IMG/VR virus record: IMGVR_UViG_3300020442_003882
Coordinates: 1-30,103 of that record
DNA: 30,103 nucleotides
Reading direction: 5' to 3' (one strand)
Source of the DNA: a virus
Shown: positions 8,978 to 16,185 of the stretch, piece after piece
How positions within the stretch are numbered: the first letter of the stretch is position 1
Layout of the letters: each line of letters opens with the position of its first letter
Position numbers and translations under genes: made by a program
Notes under the pieces: generated by a model
Told to the model about the DNA's origin: nothing
Seen by the model: only the letters and a program-made list of their open reading frames with translations
The model's database searches: none

Positions 8978-9311
8978 GGCGCCCCCTGCTGCTAGCCTTG
9001 ACGCGGCGGTGCTCTGCCTCGCGGCGCTCGTCTTCTTGCTGACGGAAGAAGGCGCGCGCGTGCCTGTAGCACCGATCGAAGAAGCGCAAGCCCTCAACGG
9101 TGCGGCGGCTCATCTGCTCCCAACCGCCAGTGATCGGCTCCAGCAAATTGGACTCTCGCGCCGCGTAGATGCCGAGCACCTCGATGACAAGCGGATCCTT
9201 CATGGCGAACGCCGGGCAAACGTCTGGCGTGAGCCCGGTGGCCTTCTCCATTATGATCCGCGTGGCATCCACGACGCGATCAGCCGTCCGGCCAAGCAGT
9301 TGATCGCTCAC
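8970..9311 (-). CDS. Tail assembly chaperone, second frame (separate GTG start or frameshift extension)
   Basis: This frame lies between chaperone 1 and the tape measure, the place of the lambda T / GT component. With a GTG start at 9311, which overlaps the TGA of chaperone 1 (GTGA), it encodes 113 residues. They are helical and charged, with a basic tail (ending SSRGRRG), and read naturally from the start: SDQLLGRTADRVVDATRI. The same frame stays open upstream to 9509, covering a T TTT TTA slip site in chaperone 1, so a minus-one frameshift product is also possible. The upstream part looks like low-quality out-of-frame sequence (arginine/cysteine-rich), which favours separate initiation. The gene ends 8 bases inside the tape-measure start. 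Confidence 0.65.
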   Translation of the reverse strand: MSDQLLGRTADRVVDATRIIMEKATGLTPDVCPAFAMKDPLVIEVLGIYAARESNLLEPITGGWEQMSRRTVEGLRFFDRCYRHARAFFRQQEDERREAEHRRVKASSRGRRG

Positions 9312-9919
9312 GCTGTCGCATGGGCAGCCCCAGGCTCGGCGCCTGCTTCGTCGTTGTTTGTCGTTTCCGGCGCTGTTTTGCTCGCAGACGGACCAGCCGC
9401 CTGCGTACTCTCGACCGCTGCCGCAAAATGCTGCACGCTCGCCGCCAGAACCTGCCTGGACGTAGGCGGCAGAAGATAGCCGTCTTTGATCTCGCGGGGT
9501 AAAAAACACCGCGCGCGCGCAACCTCCCCAACGTCAATCACGTCACCAAGGTTGAACAGCTCATCGATCTCTTGCTGGCTCACAAGCAGAGGCATCTTGG
9601 CAAGCAAGCCGCCCTCTGACTCTGCAACGGCACGCGGGCGCCACTCAGGCACCTCGCGGCCGTCGTTAAGCCGTGCGTTTTTGATAGCGATCACGCTCAT
9701 CTGAAACGCGCGCAAGCGCTGCGCGTCTTCGCTGCCTTCGCTCATAAGGTGCGACACCGCAAGCCCGTTAGGGATATCGCGGAGCACGTACACGGTAGGG
9801 CTTTTGCCCTCTCTGGTCACTATGTGCTTCATGTCGCGTGAGCTGATAAAATTGGCTAAGTCTGTCTTGGTGAGATCGATCGCTCGATCCCAGATGGTCA
9901 TTGTCTCGAATGTCTTCAC
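9308..9919 (-). CDS. Tail assembly chaperone 1
   Basis: This 203-residue protein lies between the major tail protein and the tape measure, the conserved slot of the lambda G-like chaperone that keeps the tape measure soluble and recruits tail tube subunits. Residues 1-140 are mixed helix/strand with a compact look (TVYVLRDIPNGLAVSHL). The last 40 residues are low complexity (Ala, Thr, Glu, Pro), typical of a disordered tail. The start is GTG with GGGG seven to ten bases upstream. Family membership cannot be shown from motifs; the assignment is from order, size and the overlapping second frame. Confidence 0.7.
   Translation of the reverse strand: MKTFETMTIWDRAIDLTKTDLANFISSRDMKHIVTREGKSPTVYVLRDIPNGLAVSHLMSEGSEDAQRLRAFQMSVIAIKNARLNDGREVPEWRPRAVAESEGGLLAKMPLLVSQQEIDELFNLGDVIDVGEVARARCFLPREIKDGYLLPPTSRQVLAASVQHFAAAVESTQAAGPSASKTAPETTNNDEAGAEPGAAHATA
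9500..9506 (-). promoter_or_regulatory. Candidate minus-one ribosomal frameshift site T TTT TTA
   Basis: On the minus strand the heptamer T TTT TTA sits in the correct phase of chaperone 1 (codons TGT TTT TTA). A minus-one slip would enter the frame of the second chaperone, which is open from here to 8970. A possible downstream stem (GCCGCC paired with GGCGGC) begins about 28 bases away, further than usual. The shift would occur about 190 bases before the zero-frame stop, earlier than in lambda G-T. Confidence 0.35.
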
Positions 9920-9939
9920 AGCAAACCCCGATCTGCTTT

Positions 9940-9951
9940 GGTTGGTTGGTT
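9940..9951 (-). repeat. AACC tetranucleotide repeat in the gap before chaperone 1
   Basis: Three AACC units (minus-strand reading) lie in the 34-base gap between the stop of the major tail gene and the GTG of chaperone 1. A four-unit version occupies the equivalent place at 28620-28635. Both follow a stop codon and precede the ribosome binding site. Confidence 0.6.
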
Positions 9952-9953
9952 AA

Positions 9954-11198
9954 TTACAGCAAGTGAATGCGGAACGGTGAGCGGCGCAGAGCTGTGCTCT
10001 GATCTGTCGCCCATTGATCCTCAAGCGCTTGGCAAGTGACAGTCAGCCCGTGCAAGCCTTCGCTGTCGGAGCGCTGCACGTTCTGGATTTGAAGGTTGGG
10101 AATATCAAGCAGCGCAGTGCCGCCGGCGGTGTTGCCGATCTGAATGAACAGGCTCTTCTTGGTGCGTGCGTCGCGCTGCGTGAAGTATGAGATATCTTCA
10201 AAGGGGATCGTGAACTCTACGGTCAAGATCGGCTTCTGCGGGCGCAGCTTCATACGCCGGATCCCGTTGACGCCGCTCGGCGTGCTGATGGGCTCGAAGG
10301 TAATTTGCGGCGTGACCGTGATCGAGCTGCAATCGATCTCAGTGATGGCCGTGGCGCCTGCGCCGGCTGTGACGAATATGGCCGAGCTATCGACAAAGGG
10401 CACCGGATCACCGTCGGTGAGCGTGGCGCGTGCGATCGGGCTTCCGCTGATCGGGCTTGCGACCTCAGTGTCGTGGTAATAGTTGGCGCCAGCTAGGCCG
10501 AGCGTCATGCGCGCGAGCTGCGTCAGCGACAAGTCAAAGGCCATCGAGGTGCACTGATCGCCAGTCAGCCACCAGATATTATCACGATCGGCAGTCTCAA
10601 CCACGAACTGCAGAGACGTGTCAGGATCGTCAGTTAAAAAGAAGGTGTGTGAGTTGTAAACCGCGCTGCCGCCGGTGGGCGCTGCGCTGAACTGCACGCG
10701 CGGCGTGATGGCGTTGCCGACAATGCCCGCGATGCTGCGCGCCTCAAGGTTGCCGCCAACCAGTGCGCCGACCGCGCCGCCGGCCTCAAAGCGCGCGCCG
10801 CTTGTCGTGACGTCAAGTTGTGAGGTTGTGGACGTGCCCGCCTCAACGTCGCCCTGATCAGCGTCATATCCGCCAAGGATTGCCTTTAGCATAATCCCAA
10901 GCGCGTGATCGGTGTAGGCCGGAGTCACGCCAGCCGCCAACGCTGTGCCGGTGGGCATGAGGTCTGTTTCAAGGCTCAACTCATTTTGACGCCGGCTCAC
11001 GATGTCGAGGTTCTGCGCATAGGGCGTCTGGTTGACGTGCTCGTCTGGCAGAAGCTCGCGCGTGATCGTGGCCTCGGCGTTGCGGTATCGCACATCCTTG
11101 AAGTTGGCAATACTGGCGCTTAGCTCTTGGGCATACGTTGCAGATCCGGCCGCCTCTTCGATAACGCGCAAGCGCTCAACAATTAGTAATTCAGGCAT
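9954..11198 (-). CDS. Major tail (tube) protein
   Basis: This 414-residue protein is just upstream of the tail chaperones and tape measure, the usual place of the tube subunit. It is beta-rich and acidic, with an N-terminal helix/strand start (PELLIVERLRVIEEAAG) and a polymorphic alanine/glycine-rich middle. The region DNIWWLTGDQCTSMAFDLSL and the C-terminal stretch IQNVQRSDSEGLHGLTVTCQ are compatible with tube-type beta sandwiches. It is longer than lambda V, so an extra immunoglobulin-like or insertion domain is possible. The ATG is preceded by GGGAGTAAAAAAG. No contractile sheath gene is nearby, which supports a siphovirus tail. Confidence 0.8.
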   Translation of the reverse strand: MPELLIVERLRVIEEAAGSATYAQELSASIANFKDVRYRNAEATITRELLPDEHVNQTPYAQNLDIVSRRQNELSLETDLMPTGTALAAGVTPAYTDHALGIMLKAILGGYDADQGDVEAGTSTTSQLDVTTSGARFEAGGAVGALVGGNLEARSIAGIVGNAITPRVQFSAAPTGGSAVYNSHTFFLTDDPDTSLQFVVETADRDNIWWLTGDQCTSMAFDLSLTQLARMTLGLAGANYYHDTEVASPISGSPIARATLTDGDPVPFVDSSAIFVTAGAGATAITEIDCSSITVTPQITFEPISTPSGVNGIRRMKLRPQKPILTVEFTIPFEDISYFTQRDARTKKSLFIQIGNTAGGTALLDIPNLQIQNVQRSDSEGLHGLTVTCQALEDQWATDQSTALRRSPFRIHLL

Positions 11199-11210
11199 CT
11201 TTTTTACTCC

Positions 11211-11720
11211 CTAGGCGGCCATGTTGATCCGGCCGATCAAATCCATTGAGGCACGCACAAGCCGCGCCGTTGTGTCGGGGTCGCGCATGGACCACGATCG
11301 AAATTGTAAGCCTGCACCGCTCAAGCCGGTGGCCTCTGCCGCTGCCGTCTGGAGCAGGTTGCCAGGGTAGCACAAAGCACCGCGCGCGCGGTGCAGATCC
11401 GTCGCTATGGTGCCCAGCGTTGCGCGGAACGTCGCGTGAACCTCTGGATCCACAATGTGATAGAAGAAATCAACGCGGATCGTGAGATCATACATGAGCA
11501 CGTCATGCATTTCCGGCTGACGCATCGGCGTGGCCGTTGTGACGCTTGCAAAGATGCCCTTGCGCACCATGGCAGCCGTCCCGCTTGCGCTGCTCGTCTC
11601 GTCAGGATACGGCCCGCGCTGGAAGCGGTGAGCGGCCGAGATCGTGCGCTCGATGCCTGCGCCATCACAGAGCACTTCTTCGATCCGCGTCAAAAGCGGC
11701 GTCATGTCTGAAACGCTCAC
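11211..11720 (-). CDS. Tail terminator/completion-like protein
   Basis: This 169-residue product lies between the Mu G-like gene and the major tail protein, the usual position of a tail terminator or head-tail joining protein. It begins helical (TPLLTRIEEVLCDGAG) and continues with strands (HDVLMYDLTIRVDFFYHIV) and a final helix, a general alpha/beta plan like minor tail U/terminator proteins. The GTG start at 11720 overlaps the upstream stop (GTGA). Function is inferred from size, order and fold impression; no diagnostic motif is seen. Confidence 0.65.
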   Translation of the reverse strand: MSVSDMTPLLTRIEEVLCDGAGIERTISAAHRFQRGPYPDETSSASGTAAMVRKGIFASVTTATPMRQPEMHDVLMYDLTIRVDFFYHIVDPEVHATFRATLGTIATDLHRARGALCYPGNLLQTAAAEATGLSGAGLQFRSWSMRDPDTTARLVRASMDLIGRINMAA

Positions 11721-12295
11721 GCTCCACGCTCCACGTAGATCGCGATCTCGTCCATGATGTCACCGAGCTGCTCAGCCGGCAGATCCGTCTTGCCGTCAGG
11801 CCGCAGAGGCATAAACGGGCGCGCCGGGATCGGTGCTCTTGGCGGGAAGTTGCGTCTTGCTGTGCGGTTGTACTTCGCCGCAAACTTCTGCGGTGACACG
11901 TTTGGCAGTCGGTTGTTTGGATTGCCAAACTGTTGCACCGCGTTGTAAGGGATCGCCTGGCCGCCGCTCGCCACCTGCGAGAAGTTCTTACCAAACTTGC
12001 GCGAAAACGAAGCGAAGAGCGCGCCGGTATTGCCTCGCAAAAGGCTGCGCTTGCCGCCGGCTCTCTGCCGACCAAAAAGTCCGCCCTTGGCGTAAAGCTC
12101 AAGCGTCGTTTGGCTAAATGGCCGCCACTTTTCGCCATAAGGATCACGCTCTGTGCGGAACGTCTCAAGGATCCCGTCTAGCATAGTGTCCGCGGCCGTC
12201 TTCATTGGCGGCGTAAGGTCAGCCAGTCGATCGGCCATCTCGCCAACCACCTCGCCGATCGTGCTTTGGATGTCGATCCTAAACACGTCTACCAA
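11717..12295 (-). CDS. Mu G-like virion morphogenesis protein
   Basis: The 192-residue product resembles the Mu gpG / P2 gpS-type virion morphogenesis (tail completion) family. It has an N-terminal amphipathic segment, then ERDPYGEKWRPFSQTTLELY, LLRGNTGALFASFS, a phrase around IPYNAVQQFGN, and PPRAPIPARPFMPL near the C-terminus. These match the family pattern of W.pl...T...k..., L..TG.L..s and RpFlg. Members act at head-tail joining. The start could be TTG at 12295 or GTG at 12286, three codons later. In Mu the gene sits earlier in the head cluster, whereas here it follows the gp36-like gene. Confidence 0.8.
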   Translation of the reverse strand: MVDVFRIDIQSTIGEVVGEMADRLADLTPPMKTAADTMLDGILETFRTERDPYGEKWRPFSQTTLELYAKGGLFGRQRAGGKRSLLRGNTGALFASFSRKFGKNFSQVASGGQAIPYNAVQQFGNPNNRLPNVSPQKFAAKYNRTARRNFPPRAPIPARPFMPLRPDGKTDLPAEQLGDIMDEIAIYVERGA

Positions 12296-12735
12296 TCCCG
12301 GATTCGCTGCTTGCCGTACACGTCAACGCCGGCGAAGACTGGATCGGAGCGCTTGACCTTAAAGCCGCGAGCCTGTGCGCTGCTCGGCTGCTGGTCAGCG
12401 TCGATCTCAAATCGACCCTCAAGCAGGCCCTCAAGCAACTGCTCAGCCTTGCCGATGAAATACGTTGCGTGCGGCTGCTCTGGCCGGTGTCGAGCGTATA
12501 GCGCGCCGCTGACCATGTAGCGGCTGATGGTCTGGATGAGCGCCGGCGTTGCTGGCGTGTCGGTGAGCTGCGCAAACGGTGTGACGTACCGCTGACGCAG
12601 ACGCGCATCAATCTCGGCGTCTGCGTCGGCGATCATCTGTGCGAAGCTGATCGAGCCCTCGGAAGCGGTGACAATGGCGTTATAGAGATCGACGCCGATC
12701 AAGTTCTGAACCTGTGTTGCGTCGGTGTACGCCAT
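12289..12735 (-). CDS. DUF1320 / Mu gp36-like head-tail connector
   Basis: The 148-residue protein matches the Mu gp36 (DUF1320) pattern: an N-terminal YTDATQVQNLIG, then a helix with ADAEIDARLRQRYVTPF, LIQTISRYMVSGALYARH, and a C-terminal strand ending near the basic VYGKQRIRDW. These proteins form the connector ring between portal and tail. It follows the gene that occupies the Mu gp35 position and the major capsid gene, as in Mu. The ATG at 12735 lies 9 bases past the end of the preceding gene. The assignment is strong. Confidence 0.85.
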   Translation of the reverse strand: MAYTDATQVQNLIGVDLYNAIVTASEGSISFAQMIADADAEIDARLRQRYVTPFAQLTDTPATPALIQTISRYMVSGALYARHRPEQPHATYFIGKAEQLLEGLLEGRFEIDADQQPSSAQARGFKVKRSDPVFAGVDVYGKQRIRDW

Positions 12736-12744
12736 CGCCTGCCT

Positions 12745-12969
12745 TTATTCGTCGGGGTTGCTCTTCTTCTTTGCCGCCTTCTTCCGCGGCGCCTTCTTCT
12801 TTGGCTCTGGCTTGGCCTCGGCCTTCTCGGCCTTGGCTGATGCCTTTGCGCTCTTTGCAAGCCCTGCTTCAATCAGCCGCTCGGCCGTCTCTGCGGGCAA
12901 GTCAAGCACGGTGCCGCCAGGGTTGACGACACCGCGCCAGAGCACGGAGCTAAGCAGCTCCACCTGCAT
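12745..12969 (-). CDS. Small head protein in Mu gp35 position, lysine/alanine-rich tail
   Basis: The 74-residue product has a folded-looking N-terminus (MQVELLSSVLWRGVVNPGGT, then VLDLPAETAERLIEAGLA), the common phage pattern of a short beta unit with a helix. A highly basic histone H1-like tail of Lys, Ala, Pro and Glu follows from about residue 38. It starts within the stop of the major capsid gene (TGATG) and precedes the gp36-like gene, the slot of Mu gp35. The tail may contact DNA or the capsid interior, but no function is proved. Similar small proteins are common in head modules. Confidence 0.75.
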   Translation of the reverse strand: MQVELLSSVLWRGVVNPGGTVLDLPAETAERLIEAGLAKSAKASAKAEKAEAKPEPKKKAPRKKAAKKKSNPDE

Positions 12970-13919
12970 CAGATGCAGCCGGTAAGAAGGTAGCCCATGT
13001 CGTTTTGTACAACTTGCTCATCATCTGAGAAGCTGACCTGCACGGCCTGGGATCCACGGGGGCCAAGGTTTGGCTCTTCCCAGCGTCGCACCTGCACCGG
13101 CTGCGAGCCTTGCGGGGTGTAGCGGAAGGTAGAGCTGAACATGGCTTGCTTGCCGCGGGGCGCACCGTTGGGCAAGCGGAGCACGGCGACGCGGCCAGTG
13201 GCTACGACGTCGAAGATCCGCGAGTAGACTGGCGCAAGGCCAGCCGCTGCGGTGTTCTGCACGGCGCTTGAGACGTAGATCTGATCAAGGCCGACCAAGC
13301 TGGCAACCTCGTCACGTGTTGCAACAGAGCGCAGGGCGCCGCCGCCTCGCGTGTCGGGGTGTGTGCTCAGGGCGTTGAAAGTCTCCTGGCTCATGCAAGC
13401 CACAAGGCGAGTCTGACCAGTCGTGCCGGGAGCGATGCCAGCGATCGCGGAGAGCAGATCGTCAATTGGCGTGCCGTTCGTCTTGTTAGTCCAGGGGTTG
13501 GCAACCGCAACACCGCCGGCGGCGTAGTTGGCGCCAGTGGTGAGAAGCGTTGCAACTCGGCGCTCACGGCCGAGCATCAAGCGCATCATCAAGTTGTCGG
13601 TCGCGTCAAGAAGCGGATCAAGGGGCGCGTCTGCGTTGGTGATCGCTTCCATAGAGACCACATCTTTGAGAGCACGGTCAATCACGCGGTAGGGCGCATT
13701 GGTCATGCTGTACGAAGAGCGGTTAGCCTCCGAGTCTGGCCCGATGATGTCATCACGGATCGTGCTGGCGTCTACGCGGCTGTATTGGAAATATACGTCT
13801 GACCGCTTGTCAACTGCGACAATGGGAGACGTAACATCGGCGATCAAGTCGCCGTTGCTATACGCTGACGCAAATGCGCTCAGCGCGGAATCTACATGAA
13901 CTTCGTTTGCTAAAGGCAT
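12969..13919 (-). CDS. Major capsid protein
   Basis: This 316-residue protein sits between the decoration protein and the connector genes. Its sequence reads as a major capsid protein of the HK97 fold: a helical start (SALSAFASAYSNGDLIADVT), a domain with helix and strands (IDRALKDVVSMEAITNADAP), the motif-like stretch LVGLDQIYVSSAVQNTA, and a late strand FRYTPQGSQPVQVRRW. The C-terminal VVQNDMGYLLTGCI is typical of the Mu/B3-type and lambda E-like capsid groups. No N-terminal scaffold domain is present; the separate protease-scaffold gene supplies it. The ATG is preceded by AGGAGCCTAGAG. Confidence 0.88.
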   Translation of the reverse strand: MPLANEVHVDSALSAFASAYSNGDLIADVTSPIVAVDKRSDVYFQYSRVDASTIRDDIIGPDSEANRSSYSMTNAPYRVIDRALKDVVSMEAITNADAPLDPLLDATDNLMMRLMLGRERRVATLLTTGANYAAGGVAVANPWTNKTNGTPIDDLLSAIAGIAPGTTGQTRLVACMSQETFNALSTHPDTRGGGALRSVATRDEVASLVGLDQIYVSSAVQNTAAAGLAPVYSRIFDVVATGRVAVLRLPNGAPRGKQAMFSSTFRYTPQGSQPVQVRRWEEPNLGPRGSQAVQVSFSDDEQVVQNDMGYLLTGCI

Positions 13920-13936
13920 CTCTCTAGGCTCCTATG

Positions 13937-14329
13937 TTAGCTCTGCACAATGGCGGGTTGAATGAGAAGAGAGAACTCTTCACCGGCGCCGGCAGCCGCT
14001 TCAAGAGCGATTCCGACTGTATTGTTGACGGTTGCACCGGGGGCCGCGGGCGTTACCGCCTCAAGCCGTCCAGTTGTGGCAGCGATCCGCACGTGAGCGC
14101 CGCGCGGGATTGCGCCGTTGGCGATTCCGATGAAGGCGCCGGTGGTTACAACGTCTACTTGCTCAGTGTCGAGCGCGGAACCGAACGCGATGCCAAGGCA
14201 CTGCGCGTTAGCGGCTGGCGTGCAATCAACTTGCGTGTCAGCGGTGCCGATTCCTACGGCCTGATATTGCGTTGCCGCGCCTTCGGCGGTGTACGCGGTG
14301 ATGATTTGGGGGTTTACAATACGGGGCAT
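13937..14329 (-). CDS. Capsid decoration (cement) protein, DUF2190-like
   Basis: The 130-residue product is beta-rich, without charged helices, and has the pattern of capsid cement proteins near the protease and capsid genes: an N-terminal strand set (PRIVNPQIITAYTAEGAA), QCLGIAFGSALDTEQVDVVT, and GIALEAAAGAGEEFSLLIQP. Such proteins bind the outer capsid surface and stabilise it after expansion. It begins four bases after the protease-scaffold stop, with GGTAGAAG before the ATG. The family call is from pattern and position. Confidence 0.8.
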   Translation of the reverse strand: MPRIVNPQIITAYTAEGAATQYQAVGIGTADTQVDCTPAANAQCLGIAFGSALDTEQVDVVTTGAFIGIANGAIPRGAHVRIAATTGRLEAVTPAAPGATVNNTVGIALEAAAGAGEEFSLLIQPAIVQS

Positions 14330-14332
14330 CTT

Positions 14333-15901
14333 CTACCTCAACTCGCTGTGGTTTTTGGACAACTCGCGGAGCGCTGCACGGGTCGCCGCGTAGCGGTCCA
14401 AACTTGGATCGGCCTTCATGGCCTTATTGGTCAGCTCGGTGATCGCTTCGTCGCGTGACGCGAAGCGGATCGCCGGCTTGCTCTCGCTCATGACAACGCC
14501 AACAGGCGGAGCCTTGACGGCGGCAATGGTTGAGCGCAGCGCGTCAACGCCGGCCTTCTGCGCCAGCGCAACAAGATCAGAGACAACCTCGTCACTTGCC
14601 TGGATGCTGTGCTCTGTGATTACGCTCTTGACCTCATTGGCTACGGCCTCGGCCTGCGCGAGAGCGGCCATCTCGGCGTCTTTCTCTTCACGCTCTGCCA
14701 TCTTTGCGCGCAGCTCTTCGATCATGGCCTTGGCTTTGTCAAGTTCTGATCGCAGCATGTCGGCCTCTGCCTTTGCTGCGTCAAGCTCGCTCTGCTCTTC
14801 CATGGCCTTCTTCTCTTCGTCTTCTTTGTCGTAATGACCTGGCATAGTTTGATCCTCCATAACGGCGAGCACAAACGATGCCGCCTGAACTGATGCCGCG
14901 ATTCGTAGCCGGCCAGGCGTCTCGCGGTCAAGCCGGTGCGGCTGCAAGCCGGGCACAAAGGGCTTGTTTGTGAGCGCGTAGCTGTGCAGCGCTGGCCCGA
15001 TAGGCTCGCCCGTCTCGCGGTCAACTCCGCCCTCATCATAGGCGACCGAGCCAAAAAGCAACTGACCGGCCGCTATGGCCTCGGCGACCTCTGGCAATAA
15101 CTCGACGTAGCCCCAAAGGTGAGCGCGGCCGTTCTTATCTTCCATAATCGCCGCATCGAGAATCCAGCCGGCAGCGCCAACGCCGGAATCCCTGACCATC
15201 TCGTGAGGCAAGCTCACGCCGCCGCCATCGACTGGGATCGGCGTCTCTGCCCGCTTCACGCTTGCCAAAAGGTGCTCAAGCGTCTCACGGGTGATCTCGA
15301 TGCCTTTGCCGTCTGCGGTTGGGTAGCCGGCGAAAACGCCCTCGCGAGTAAGGTCAAGCCATGCGCGTTGCGAGCCGTCACGGTTGACGATCGGCTCTGA
15401 CAGATCAACGGCTAGCGCTCGCTTGCCCTTGTCAGGGTTGAACGCCCAATTCCTAAGGCTGATGTCGCGCTTGCTTGGGCAGCCCTCTGCGGCCGGCTCG
15501 CCCTGCTCTGCCTTGCTCATGCGAGCAATAAAGCTGATCGTCCGGTTGGCGTCTCGCGCGTCACGCTGATCCCATTGATCGGCCGGCGTCTCAAGCAGGC
15601 GCAGATTCCGCTTGATCACCGCGGCGGCGTCAACGCTGGCCTTTTTGCTGCACTCATTCTCTGACCACTCGCGCAGCTCGCTGGCGCTCATGTTTACCGA
15701 AGCGCGCCAGCGCTTGCGGATCTCGGTGATCTCTTCGGGCGTATATGCGAGCTGTGGCGCGGTGCCATCCTCGAACCGCTCGATCTGCTTGAGTCGATCG
15801 GCCGCCTCTTCGCGCGTGGCATAACAGCCCATGTTTCGGCCCTTTTCGCTCACGACGCAGAACTCACCGGCGCGCTCGGAAATGTACAATTTGACCGTCA
15901 T
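14333..15901 (-). CDS. Head maturation protease with C-terminal scaffold (Mu I-like)
   Basis: Starting at ATG 15901 the product is 522 residues; an ATG at 15913 adds four residues and has a poorer ribosome binding site. Residues 1-45 form a small alpha/beta domain seen in some phage proteases (KLYISERAGEFCVVSEKGRN). The middle (about 165-330) matches Mu I-like prohead proteases: GVGAAGWILDAAIMED, then WGYVELLPEVAEAIAAGQLL, FGSVAYDEG and HSYALTNKPFVPGL. The C-terminal third is an acidic charged coiled coil (KEDEEKKAMEEQSELDAAKA) ending in a helical tail, a scaffold that the protease would digest. As in Mu, protease and scaffold functions thus share a gene. Confidence 0.82.
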   Translation of the reverse strand: MTVKLYISERAGEFCVVSEKGRNMGCYATREEAADRLKQIERFEDGTAPQLAYTPEEITEIRKRWRASVNMSASELREWSENECSKKASVDAAAVIKRNLRLLETPADQWDQRDARDANRTISFIARMSKAEQGEPAAEGCPSKRDISLRNWAFNPDKGKRALAVDLSEPIVNRDGSQRAWLDLTREGVFAGYPTADGKGIEITRETLEHLLASVKRAETPIPVDGGGVSLPHEMVRDSGVGAAGWILDAAIMEDKNGRAHLWGYVELLPEVAEAIAAGQLLFGSVAYDEGGVDRETGEPIGPALHSYALTNKPFVPGLQPHRLDRETPGRLRIAASVQAASFVLAVMEDQTMPGHYDKEDEEKKAMEEQSELDAAKAEADMLRSELDKAKAMIEELRAKMAEREEKDAEMAALAQAEAVANEVKSVITEHSIQASDEVVSDLVALAQKAGVDALRSTIAAVKAPPVGVVMSESKPAIRFASRDEAITELTNKAMKADPSLDRYAATRAALRELSKNHSELR

Positions 15902-15948
15902 CGCCTGAAGCATGACGCAAGGCCAGCCGGCGCGCCATTACAAGCGCG

Positions 15949-16185
15949 CTACGTTTGCTCGCTGCCGGGTATAAGCTGCGAAACGTCGGCGCCCAGCGCG
16001 GAAGCCAGCCGCACAACGGTGCGAATTGTTGGTTCATGATATCCAAGCTCGACCCGCCTGATCTCGTGCTCAGTGCAGAGCGCAGCGTCAGCCACCTGGC
16101 GAACGCTCAGCCCGCGGCTCTGCCGGTGGTCGCGCACCAGCCGCCCAATCTCCCGCGCGAGCGGTGACTTGGGCGCGCGCCTCAC
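15949..16185 (-). CDS. XRE-family helix-turn-helix regulator inside the head module
   Basis: This 78-residue protein is almost entirely one Cro/CI-type helix-turn-helix domain: EIGRLVRDHRQSRGLSVRQV, then ADAALCTEHEIRRVELGYHE, followed by VVRLASALGADVSQLIPG. It lacks an oligomerisation or protease domain, so it is a small DNA-binding regulator. The GTG start at 16185 overlaps the stop of the portal-MuF gene (GTGA), so it is made with the late structural genes. Its position between portal and protease is unusual. It might control late transcription or shut off early genes; targets are unknown. Confidence 0.8.
   Translation of the reverse strand: MRRAPKSPLAREIGRLVRDHRQSRGLSVRQVADAALCTEHEIRRVELGYHEPTIRTVVRLASALGADVSQLIPGSEQT

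Noticed and set aside
8978-9097. Longer tape-measure start at 9097
   Set aside because: The added 40 residues overlap the chaperone frame and are Ala/Ser/Arg-rich shadow; the GTG at 8977 has a strong AGGGGG site.
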